From positions 1-7,613 of the forward strand of contig JAFAAT010000188.1 in assembly GCA_023426425.1 (NCBI GenBank): a stretch of 7,613 nucleotides of DNA, read 5' to 3'. The notes beneath the pieces were generated by a model. That model searched no databases. It was not told the origin of the DNA and saw nothing but the letters and a program-made list of their open reading frames with translations. The translations under genes and the position numbers were made by a program. The DNA is from Bacteroidota bacterium (GTDB lineage: Bacteria > Bacteroidota > Bacteroidia > Chitinophagales > Chitinophagaceae). Shown piece after piece: positions 1-5,237 of the stretch. The first letter of the stretch is position 1; every line of letters begins with the position of its first letter.

Positions 1-164
1 CGATAAGTTACATCACCTTCCTGGGGGGAATCGGTCGAATTGTCGGAAGTCATTGGTGTGGTTTCCAACGTGGTACTGTCCGAGTGGATAGTTGACTCTT
101 CTGTTTGATTTTGGCAGGCTACCATAGTGGTTGCAGCAAATGCCAGGAATAACAGTTTTTTCAT
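1..164 (-). CDS. Partial small lipoprotein, N-terminal part only
   Basis: The frame opens with ATG at 164-162 and stays open to the left edge, giving 54 residues and then running off the window. The first residues, MKKLLFLAFAATTMVAC, form a classic lipoprotein signal: two lysines, a hydrophobic core and a lipobox MVAC with the acceptor cysteine at residue 17. The mature part starts QNQTEE and is then rich in Ser, Thr, Asp and Glu, which looks like a flexible linker next to the membrane anchor. The gene is read divergently from the BON gene. No domain can be recognised in what is visible, so the function is unknown. The acidic residues soon after the cysteine could be a surface-export signal of the kind described in Bacteroidota, but this is weak. 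The lipoprotein call is firm; the rest of the gene lies outside the window. Confidence 0.8.
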   Translation of the reverse strand, partial: MKKLLFLAFAATTMVACQNQTEESTIHSDSTTLETTPMTSDNSTDSPQEGDVTY

Positions 165-215
165 GGTCGTTAATTGGTTTTTGGATTAAATGAATACACT
201 CCTGCTATTACAGGG

Positions 216-244
216 TTTGAACATGGAATGGGCCCAAAACTTTG
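216..244 (+). promoter_or_regulatory. Candidate Bacteroidota-type promoter for the BON gene
   Basis: TTTG at 216-219 is followed after 17 bases by AAACTTTG at 237-244. The Bacteroidota consensus is TTTG, about 17-19 bases, then TAnnTTTG, so only the first base of the -7 box deviates. Transcription would begin near 251, leaving a leader of roughly 130 nt that includes the inverted repeat at 248-265. A second -7-like box lies closer to the gene at 324-331, and the two cannot be told apart by eye. Confidence 0.3.
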
Positions 245-247
245 TGC

Positions 248-265
248 CAACAGCCGGGGCTGTTG
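248..265. repeat. Perfect inverted repeat in divergent promoter region
   Basis: CAACAGCC and its exact complement GGCTGTTG flank a two-base centre (GG), giving an 18-bp palindrome. It sits just after the promoter-like TTTG at 241-244, between the divergently read lipoprotein and BON genes. Neither strand has a T-run after it, so it does not look like a terminator. It could be an operator, or a stabilising hairpin at the 5' end of the BON transcript. Confidence 0.55.
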
Positions 266-319
266 TAAAAATTCATCAGATGTAGCAGGTTCTAACACTG
301 TTCTCCTGAACCGTCTGAA

Positions 320-331
320 GGCATAGTTTTA
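320..331 (+). promoter_or_regulatory. GGCATAGTTTTA promoter-like motif before the BON gene
   Basis: GGCATAGTTTTA contains TAGTTTTA (324-331), one mismatch from the Bacteroidota -7 box TAnnTTTG. The motif ends 50 nt before the BON start codon. The identical 12-mer occurs on the minus strand before the PAP2 gene (6287-6276), and a near copy lies before the small gene at 1518. No clear -33 TTTG stands at the right distance, which lowers confidence in a normal vegetative promoter. Confidence 0.3.
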
Positions 332-381
332 TTGCCCTTCTGTTGTGTTTCAATTCTTTTCCAACACTAAATTCCTTTACT

Positions 382-1434
382 ATGGCAGATTACATGCGTA
401 ACAGAAGAGACGATGAGCGATCTTCTGAAAATCCTTCCTGGAACTACTACCGTCGCGGCAGCTACGAGGATCAGAATCCATCAGACCGCAGAACCGACTT
501 TAATCGAAATACTGACCTCGACAGAGGTTATAGTAGCTATGGCGGCAACGAAGAAAACTATAACCTGAACCGGGACAATGACAACTGGCGCGACGAGCGT
601 AGGTCATACTCCGGCGAGGGAATGAGTCGCAACTTTAGCGGCAGCAACTATGATCGCGATTATGATTTCGGAATGAATCGTCGTGGCTATGACCGCAACT
701 ACGGAAACTACGGCAACATGGATTACCGTCGCCGGGATCCTGACTATATGCGCGAGGATGACCGCGAGCGCAACCGCGGTTTTGGAATGCGCAGCAACTA
801 TGCCTATAACAGAGCAGGCTATGGAAGCAACTTCGGCGGTGAGTATGGCCACAGGGGCAGAAATGATTACTCAGGTGAGTTTGGCGGCGCTGACACGGGG
901 CGCAGAGGCACAGGCTGGGCATATGGCAATCCTGATGAGCGCAACTACAGCAGCTATAGCGGACGCTTCGACCGGAACTATGAAGAGGCCTGGGAAAGAG
1001 ACAACCGCGACTGGCTCGATAGGGCTGGTGACGAAGTAGCTTCCTGGTTTGGCAACAAAGATGCTGAACACCGCCGTCGGATAGACCGCTGGCAGGATAG
1101 CCACCGCGGACGCGGACCTAAGAACTACAAACGTACTGATTCACGAATAGAAGAAGATGTGAATGACCGCCTCAGTGACGACTCCTGGGTGGATGCTACC
1201 GATATTGAAGTGAAAGTGACCAACGGAGAAGTGGTACTTTCCGGCACTGTAAATGACCGCTTTGCAAAGCGGCGGGCAGAAGATATCGTCGAGACAGTAT
1301 CCGGTGTATCTCATGTGGAGAACCGCCTCCGCGTAGGTACCCGTGCGAACACTCCATTTACTTCAGGTGATTCGAATACTCAGGGTTACAACGAATCCAA
1401 TGAGAGTAAATCGCGCTCGCGCAATAGTATCTAG
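382..1434 (+). CDS. BON-domain protein with long disordered N-terminal tail
   Basis: This 350-residue protein has two parts. Residues 1-210 are low complexity, dominated by Arg, Asp, Asn, Tyr, Gly and Ser with many RNY, DRNY, YGN and RRG steps, and should be disordered. Residues about 211-250 hold a motif also found before BON domains in other bacteria: SWFGNKDAEHRRRIDRW (221-237), then HRGRGPKNYKR (241-251). The BON domain spans about 253-319, with RIEEDVNDRL, the NGEVVLSGTV strand pair (281-290) and a closing GVSHVENRLRV. A Ser/Asn-rich tail follows. BON domains occur in osmotic and envelope stress proteins such as OsmY and are thought to bind phospholipid. There is no signal peptide, so this copy is probably cytosolic. 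An upstream TTG at 343 would add 13 residues, but ATG at 382 gives the natural start MADYMRNRRDD. There is no Shine-Dalgarno. The exact role is unknown. Confidence 0.88.
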   Translation: MADYMRNRRDDERSSENPSWNYYRRGSYEDQNPSDRRTDFNRNTDLDRGYSSYGGNEENYNLNRDNDNWRDERRSYSGEGMSRNFSGSNYDRDYDFGMNRRGYDRNYGNYGNMDYRRRDPDYMREDDRERNRGFGMRSNYAYNRAGYGSNFGGEYGHRGRNDYSGEFGGADTGRRGTGWAYGNPDERNYSSYSGRFDRNYEEAWERDNRDWLDRAGDEVASWFGNKDAEHRRRIDRWQDSHRGRGPKNYKRTDSRIEEDVNDRLSDDSWVDATDIEVKVTNGEVVLSGTVNDRFAKRRAEDIVETVSGVSHVENRLRVGTRANTPFTSGDSNTQGYNESNESKSRSRNSI

Positions 1435-1448
1435 AGATTGAACTACTC

Positions 1449-1483
1449 AAGAGAGGTTGGTAATTATATCAGCCTCTTTTTTT
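1449..1483 (+). terminator. Intrinsic terminator after the BON gene
   Basis: Starting 14 nt after the BON stop codon, AAGAGAGGTTGG pairs with TCAGCCTCTTTT around a loop of about 8 nt (TAATTATA). The stem is unbroken if three G-U pairs are allowed. The descending arm runs into seven T at 1477-1483. This is a standard rho-independent terminator and separates the BON gene from the small gene at 1518. Confidence 0.75.
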
Positions 1484-1491
1484 ATGCCCGG

Positions 1492-1503
1492 GGCATAGTA
1501 TTG
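1492..1503 (+). promoter_or_regulatory. GGCATAGTATTG promoter-like motif before the small gene
   Basis: GGCATAGTATTG contains TAGTATTG (1496-1503), one mismatch from TAnnTTTG. It ends 14 nt before the ATG at 1518 and comes directly after the BON terminator, where a new promoter is expected. The T-run of that terminator occupies the place of a -33 box, and no clean TTTG is present. The first eight bases match the motif before the BON and PAP2 genes. Confidence 0.3.
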
Positions 1504-1517
1504 TAGCGTACTGCCTT

Positions 1518-1787
1518 ATGAAAAAGCATGAAGAAAGGCCGCAGGAAAACAATCCTGAAACGGGAACGAATAATGTATTTCGCAGAGGGCAATTGCCCGA
1601 AGAAGCAGGCGATCAGGCTGGTACTCCAGTATCAGGAAAGCCGCTGAGCGACAAAGGTAACCTGGGGCGTGAGGGAAGCATGAAGGAGCAGTTTGCTTCA
1701 GAGGAAGGATACCACACCATGGATGACGACGAAAGTGAAGAAGGCCTCGGCGGCAGACTGCCCGGTGATGAACCAGGCGTACGCTAA
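1518..1787 (+). CDS. Small hydrophilic protein of unknown function
   Basis: This 89-residue frame starts with ATG directly after a terminator and a promoter-like motif. The product is very hydrophilic: rich in Glu, Gly, Asp and Pro, no Cys or Trp, no signal peptide and no membrane segment. An acidic patch MDDDESEEG lies at 68-76 and a GGRLPGD turn at 78-84. It should be largely disordered. I do not recognise a named family. Its composition resembles small stress-associated hydrophilic proteins, and its place between the BON protein and Dps fits that, but this is inference from neighbours. In favour of a real gene: the start is correctly placed after a terminator, the frame is unbroken, and it ends just before a convergent gene. 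Against: it is short and has no recognisable domain. Confidence 0.6.
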   Translation: MKKHEERPQENNPETGTNNVFRRGQLPEEAGDQAGTPVSGKPLSDKGNLGREGSMKEQFASEEGYHTMDDDESEEGLGGRLPGDEPGVR

Positions 1788-1806
1788 CAGGAGCGGGCCT
1801 ACCTCC

Positions 1807-1841
1807 TGAAAATACAAAGGCTGCCTCAACCTGAGACAGCC
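1807..1841 (-). terminator. Intrinsic terminator after dps
   Basis: Arms GGCTG/CAGCC and CTCA/TGAG, separated by one mismatch, close on a 3-nt loop (1819-1841). On the minus strand the hairpin begins 21 nt after the Dps stop codon and is followed by TTTGTATTTTC, a U-rich run. On the plus strand no T-run follows, so the signal serves dps and does little for the convergent gene ending at 1787. Confidence 0.7.
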
Positions 1842-1862
1842 CTGAGTTTATAGATCAGATTA

Positions 1863-2327
1863 TCAGGAAAGGAAGGCATTGTACATCCATACCAGTTTCT
1901 CCTGCTCGCGGATGTAATCAGACATGACTGAGTTAGTACCCTCGTCGCCTGCCTCGCTGGATAGCTGAAGTATTTCGCGTTGCAGCATTAGTAGTTGCTT
2001 CAAACCATCTACCACATTTCTTACTGCTTCAGTGCCCCCGGTTACGTTCTTTCTTTCTTTGATTGCTGAATGCTCTAGGTAGTCGGTGTAGGTGTGCAGC
2101 GGCGTGTAGCCCAGCGTCTTGATACGCTCTGCGATTTCATCGATCTTCAGAACGGTGTCGTTATACAGCTCTTCAAACTTTGCATGCAGCTCAAAGAACT
2201 TCTCACCTTTGATGTTCCAGTGGTAGCCACGGGTGTTGATATAGAATAACTGGTAGTTGGCCAGCAGCGTGTTCAGTTTCTCTGCCAGTGTCTTTGATTG
2301 CTGTTCGTCGAGCCCTATTTGATTCAT
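1863..2327 (-). CDS. dps: Dps-family ferritin-like DNA protection protein
   Basis: This 154-residue protein has the usual length of a compact Dps, a 12-subunit shell that oxidises Fe(II) with hydrogen peroxide, stores the iron and protects DNA during oxidative stress or starvation. The helix-A signature YHWNIKG carries His36 and is followed by FFELHAKFEELYND with His48 and Glu52, then IDEIAERI with Asp63 and Glu67. These match the His, His, Asp/Glu, Asp, Glu ligands of the inter-subunit ferroxidase site. The C-terminal helix (EQEKLVWMYNAFLS) is also typical. There is no long basic N-terminal tail of the kind that binds DNA in E. coli Dps, so non-specific DNA binding may be weak here. The gene has its own terminator and shares a 103-bp AT-rich gap with the divergent membrane-protein gene. 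I see no convincing OxyR or PerR box, though peroxide or iron control would be expected. Confidence 0.95.
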   Translation of the reverse strand: MNQIGLDEQQSKTLAEKLNTLLANYQLFYINTRGYHWNIKGEKFFELHAKFEELYNDTVLKIDEIAERIKTLGYTPLHTYTDYLEHSAIKERKNVTGGTEAVRNVVDGLKQLLMLQREILQLSSEAGDEGTNSVMSDYIREQEKLVWMYNAFLS

Positions 2328-2430
2328 AAATTATCGTTTTGGTGGTATAAAAATAGATAAACAGGTAATTCTGGGGGTTAAGTAATTTCGATATGCGCAG
2401 TCTAAAAAACAATACCTCAATGCTTTTTCA

Positions 2431-2652
2431 ATGGAACGTATAGGTAAGGGTGTCATAATCATAGGGATAGTAATTGTAGTGGTCGGGATTGTGCTGTGGT
2501 TGTTTGGGGACAAGCTCCGGTTCCTGGGGCGCCTGCCGGGAGATATCAGGTATGAAAGGGAGAATGTAAAAGTGTTCTTTCCCATCACCACAATGATCAT
2601 CGTGAGTGTGTTATTGAGTCTTATACTCTGGCTTATACAGAAGTTCCGTTGA
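2431..2652 (+). CDS. DUF2905-like small two-helix membrane protein
   Basis: The 73-residue product has two hydrophobic helices, at about 7-25 and 50-69. A short polar loop between them carries FLGRLPGDIRYERENVKVFFP (31-51). That loop, with GRLPGDIR followed by a charged stretch and FFP at the start of the second helix, is the hallmark of the DUF2905 family of small bacterial membrane proteins, whose function is not known. Length and layout fit the family. ATG at 2431 follows an AT-rich leader without a Shine-Dalgarno. The gene is divergent from dps. Its stop codon TGA (2650-2652) abuts the stop codon of the convergent permease gene with no spacer, so no terminator fits between them. The family call is by motif memory but the motif is distinctive. 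Confidence 0.85.
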   Translation: MERIGKGVIIIGIVIVVVGIVLWLFGDKLRFLGRLPGDIRYERENVKVFFPITTMIIVSVLLSLILWLIQKFR

Positions 2653-3774
2653 TCAGCTTCTTACATCCAGCACATCTCTGAGGGCATTCCCCAGCACATT
2701 GAAAGCATAGACCAGGATCATAATGGCAATGCCCGGAATGATTGCAATCAGCGGGCGGTTAGTCAGGAGGAAGTTGTAATGTTCCTTGATCATCAGGCCC
2801 CAGGAGGGCTGAGGTGGCTGTACTCCGATACCCAGGAAGCTGAGGCCTGCTTCTACCAGGATGGCGGTGGCGAAGTTGCTGGCAGCAATGACCATGATAG
2901 GGCCTGCTATATTGGGCAGGATATGTCGGAAGATGATCCTTGTGTCGGAAAGACCAATGGCGCGGGCGGCTGTGACATACTCCATCTCTCTCAGCGCCAT
3001 TACCTGTCCCCTGATCAATCTTGCGGCACTTACCCACATGGTCAGGCCTATAGCAATGAAGATCTCCCAAAAGCCTTTGCCTATGGTGAGGGTGATTGCA
3101 AAAACCAGGAGCAGGGTGGGTATAGCCCAGAGTATATTGATGATCCACATCACTGCATTGTCTACGACGCCACCGTAATAGCCCGCAAGTGAGCCAAGAA
3201 AGATGCCGATGGTGATGGAGAGGATTACAGCGATGAAACCTACTGCGATACTTACACGGGCACCAACGATCAACCTTGACAAAATATCCCTCCCGTAACG
3301 GTCTGTGCCGAGATAGAAACGCTGCTTCTCCACCTGGTGTTCTGAAATGTATTTGACTTTCTCCTGTAAAGAAGCAGGTAATGGTCCGTTGTAGATTTCA
3401 GAGACGTTGTAAATGAGTGTATCCTCCAGGTCTTCATCGATGTAGTGCCTCACCAGCATCTGGTCATTTATGAATGAGTAACCATTCATGGGTACTGCGG
3501 TATAGTCGGAAGGCCTGCCGCTAAATAATTCATTGAAGAAGCCCGTGCTCTGCTGACGGACATTAACCGGCGTGTATAGCAGCTGCTTCTCAAAACCGGG
3601 CTCACGGGCACCGAGCTCGATGATCATGCGGTTTGCGTAGGGTGTGTTGTCCGGAGCGATGACATAAGCGAATACACCAACCAGGAACACCAGGAAGATG
3701 AGGATTGTGGCTGCTGCTGCGGAGGGTTTCCGAAGGAGCTTTCCAAGGATGGTATGGTCTGAGGACTCCTGCAA
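2653..3774 (-). CDS. Peptide ABC transporter permease, DppC/OppC type
   Basis: The 373-residue inner-membrane permease should be one half of the channel of a peptide importer. TM1 lies at about 21-40. The core starts at LGTDRYGRDILSRL (155-168) and carries five further helices. The coupling-loop EAA motif that docks the ATPase is YVTAARAIGLSDTRIIFRHI (266-285) followed by LPN, and the family signature LSFLGIGVQPPQPSWG lies at 311-326. Usual length is about 300; the excess is a polar stretch of about 115 residues between TM1 and the core (41-154), which should be periplasmic. The start is TTG at 3774: an in-frame stop lies just upstream and no ATG occurs before residue 50, past TM1. It begins 7 nt after the peptidase stop, so translation is probably coupled. 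Partner DppB, ATPases and binding protein are absent here. Dipeptide, oligopeptide or another substrate cannot be decided from sequence. Confidence 0.92.
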   Translation of the reverse strand: MQESSDHTILGKLLRKPSAAAATILIFLVFLVGVFAYVIAPDNTPYANRMIIELGAREPGFEKQLLYTPVNVRQQSTGFFNELFSGRPSDYTAVPMNGYSFINDQMLVRHYIDEDLEDTLIYNVSEIYNGPLPASLQEKVKYISEHQVEKQRFYLGTDRYGRDILSRLIVGARVSIAVGFIAVILSITIGIFLGSLAGYYGGVVDNAVMWIINILWAIPTLLLVFAITLTIGKGFWEIFIAIGLTMWVSAARLIRGQVMALREMEYVTAARAIGLSDTRIIFRHILPNIAGPIMVIAASNFATAILVEAGLSFLGIGVQPPQPSWGLMIKEHYNFLLTNRPLIAIIPGIAIMILVYAFNVLGNALRDVLDVRS

Positions 3775-3781
3775 ATGTGAA

Positions 3782-5149
3782 TTAGTTTAAGCCTGTTTGT
3801 GCTATCAGATAGATGAACTGGGTCATGACGACAGCACCCACTTTGAGCTCCCTGTGGTTTACCGCTTCAAAGACGTCTGCAGGTGTATGGTGCAGATCGA
3901 AATAGCGTTGTGGGTCGGGGATAAGGCCTGAGACCGGGACTCCTCTTCTCTTCAATGGGGAGATGTCTGCACCGCCATGTTCCTGCTCGAAGTCATACAC
4001 ACCGTATGGTAAGAACAAGTGTCTGTACCTCCGGATTTGTTCTTGCTTGTCTTTGCTCATTTCCAGGCCAATGCCGCGGGGAGAGAAACCACCGGCATCA
4101 CTTTCGAGGGCGAGGATGTGGTTTTCGTTGTTTGCGAGTGCGGAGTCGTTGTAGGCCAGTCCGCCTTTCAAACCGTTCTCTTCGTTCATGAACAGGACAG
4201 CTCTTACGGTGCGGGAGGGATTGAGGTTGAGTGTTTTGATGGTTCTGATGACTTCAATGGCTTGTACACAGCCGGCACCATCATCATGTGCACCGTCGCC
4301 TACATCCCAGCTGTCCAGGTGGGCACCTACGAGCACTATTTCTTCTGGTTTGGTGTTGCCTCTGATCTCGCCGATGACATTATAGGACATTACAGGATCG
4401 AGCATTTTGCAGTTGGAGTTCAGGCGGGCTCTTACAGTTCCTTTTGCAGTTTGTGCAGCGAGTCTGTTGGCTGAGTGGTTGCCTATGGCGACTGCAGGTA
4501 TAGGCTTTACCGTATCTGCATAGCGGAGGGAACCGGTATGAGGTACATCATCTTCACCGGTGGAGATGGAGCGGATGATGACTGCTACGGCACCTTTGGA
4601 AGAAGCATAGGTGGGGCTCAGCCAGCGATAGGGTCCTGCCACTCCGTAGCCTTCGAAGGTGTTGACCAGCTCCTGCGGAAAGTGGTAGTTGAAGAAGACG
4701 ATCTTGCCAGCGACCTTTTCCCGTGGTAGCTTATGAAACTCGTCGAAGTTATTAACCGTGATAATTTCTGCTTCAAGGTCACGGCCATCCGTTCCCACCG
4801 TATTGCCGAGGGAAAGCATAGGTATAGCTTCGAAGTTCTGATTTCCTGTCCAGTTTATTTTCAGAGATTCCTTTCCACGTACCCAGTGTGGAACTTCCAC
4901 TGGTTGCAGCCAGACAGTATCTGCACCTGCCTTCTTTAGAGTTTCTGCTGCCCAGGTTACTGCTTTTGCTGCAGACTCAGAACCGCTTAGCCGGTGGCCG
5001 ATGTTCTTAGAAAGCACTCGCAGGTCTTCATAGCACTCGCCCTTGAGGAGGATTTGATCTGAGATACGGCGGAAGGTGGCTGAGTCCTGGGCATGAGTGG
5101 TTGAGAGCGAGCAGCACAGGAGGATCAGCGAGAGAGAAAAGAATTTCAT
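3782..5149 (-). CDS. Secreted M28-family zinc metallopeptidase
   Basis: The 455-residue protein starts with signal peptide MKFFSLSLILLCCSLSTTHA, likely cut before Gln21, so it acts in the periplasm or outside. ATG at 5149 is preferred over 5185 because the upstream start would put 12 unrelated residues before this signal. The M28 peptidase core shows all expected two-zinc residues: His277 in GAHLDSWDVGDG, bridging Asp289 in GAHDDGAG, catalytic Glu323 and ligand Glu324 in MNEENG, Asp351 in ESDAGG, and His421 in HHTPAD. A PA-like insert covers about 120-245. The arrangement resembles carboxypeptidase Q (plasma glutamate carboxypeptidase), which releases amino acids from short peptides; aminopeptidase activity is the alternative. 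The peptide permease gene follows after 7 nt, suggesting that cleavage and uptake are linked. A 24-bp palindrome lies upstream. Family is near certain, substrate unknown. Confidence 0.94.
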   Translation of the reverse strand: MKFFSLSLILLCCSLSTTHAQDSATFRRISDQILLKGECYEDLRVLSKNIGHRLSGSESAAKAVTWAAETLKKAGADTVWLQPVEVPHWVRGKESLKINWTGNQNFEAIPMLSLGNTVGTDGRDLEAEIITVNNFDEFHKLPREKVAGKIVFFNYHFPQELVNTFEGYGVAGPYRWLSPTYASSKGAVAVIIRSISTGEDDVPHTGSLRYADTVKPIPAVAIGNHSANRLAAQTAKGTVRARLNSNCKMLDPVMSYNVIGEIRGNTKPEEIVLVGAHLDSWDVGDGAHDDGAGCVQAIEVIRTIKTLNLNPSRTVRAVLFMNEENGLKGGLAYNDSALANNENHILALESDAGGFSPRGIGLEMSKDKQEQIRRYRHLFLPYGVYDFEQEHGGADISPLKRRGVPVSGLIPDPQRYFDLHHTPADVFEAVNHRELKVGAVVMTQFIYLIAQTGLN

Positions 5150-5190
5150 GCTATAAAAATAAGCAGCTGGCGCAGATAATAGCATGAGAG

Positions 5191-5214
5191 GGACAGTTAT
5201 CGCAATAATTGTCC
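5191..5214. repeat. 24-bp near-perfect palindrome between PAP2 and peptidase genes
   Basis: On the plus strand GGACAGTTAT and ATAATTGTCC form the arms around a CGCA centre. Ten of twelve base pairs are perfect. The 6/19 position is a G-T pair, and the 11/14 position beside the centre is the other mismatch. It lies 41 bases upstream of the peptidase ATG and 23 bases past the PAP2 stop. No T-run follows on the minus strand, so it is not a simple terminator. It could be an operator for an internal promoter or an RNA hairpin that sets expression of the downstream genes. Confidence 0.55.
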
Positions 5215-5237
5215 AGCCGGTGAGGAGACAATGAGTT

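Noticed and set aside
234..250. Sigma-54-like sequence on the minus strand, TTGGCACAAAGTTTTGG, before the lipoprotein gene
   Set aside because: The -24 half (TTGGCAC) is excellent, but at the right spacing the -12 half reads TTTG where TTGC is expected, so the invariant GC is missing. The sequence also overlaps the candidate plus-strand promoter.
343..381. TTG start that lengthens the BON protein by 13 residues
   Set aside because: The added residues (MCFNSFPTLNSFT) are unlike the charged tail that follows. ATG at 382 gives a natural start.
604..1104. Antisense and alternative frames inside the BON gene (77-118 residues)
   Set aside because: They mirror the repetitive codons of the BON tail, have odd composition (Ala/Ile/Val or Cys/His rich) and lack any start context or domain.
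1789..1807. Small inverted repeat AGGAG/CTCCT just after the 89-residue gene
   Set aside because: Only a 5-bp stem with a 9-nt loop and no T-run; too weak to call a terminator.
2365..2390. Direct repeat TAATT/TAATT and a TAATTTCG box in the gap between dps and the membrane-protein gene
   Set aside because: TAATTTCG is one mismatch from TAnnTTTG, but no -33 box stands upstream, and short AT-rich repeats are expected in such a gap.
1758..2553. Shared GRLPGD hexapeptide in the 89-residue protein and the DUF2905-like protein
   Set aside because: The codons differ (ggcagactgcccggtgat against gggcgcctgccgggagat) and the flanks are unrelated, so this is most likely coincidence and not homology.
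3955..4939. Plus-strand frames inside the M28 peptidase gene (63-151 residues)
   Set aside because: Opposite-strand shadows of a strongly supported gene; no recognisable domain, promoter or codon pattern of their own.
5150..5185. Upstream ATG at 5185 for the M28 peptidase
   Set aside because: It would place 12 residues ahead of a complete signal peptide that begins at ATG 5149.
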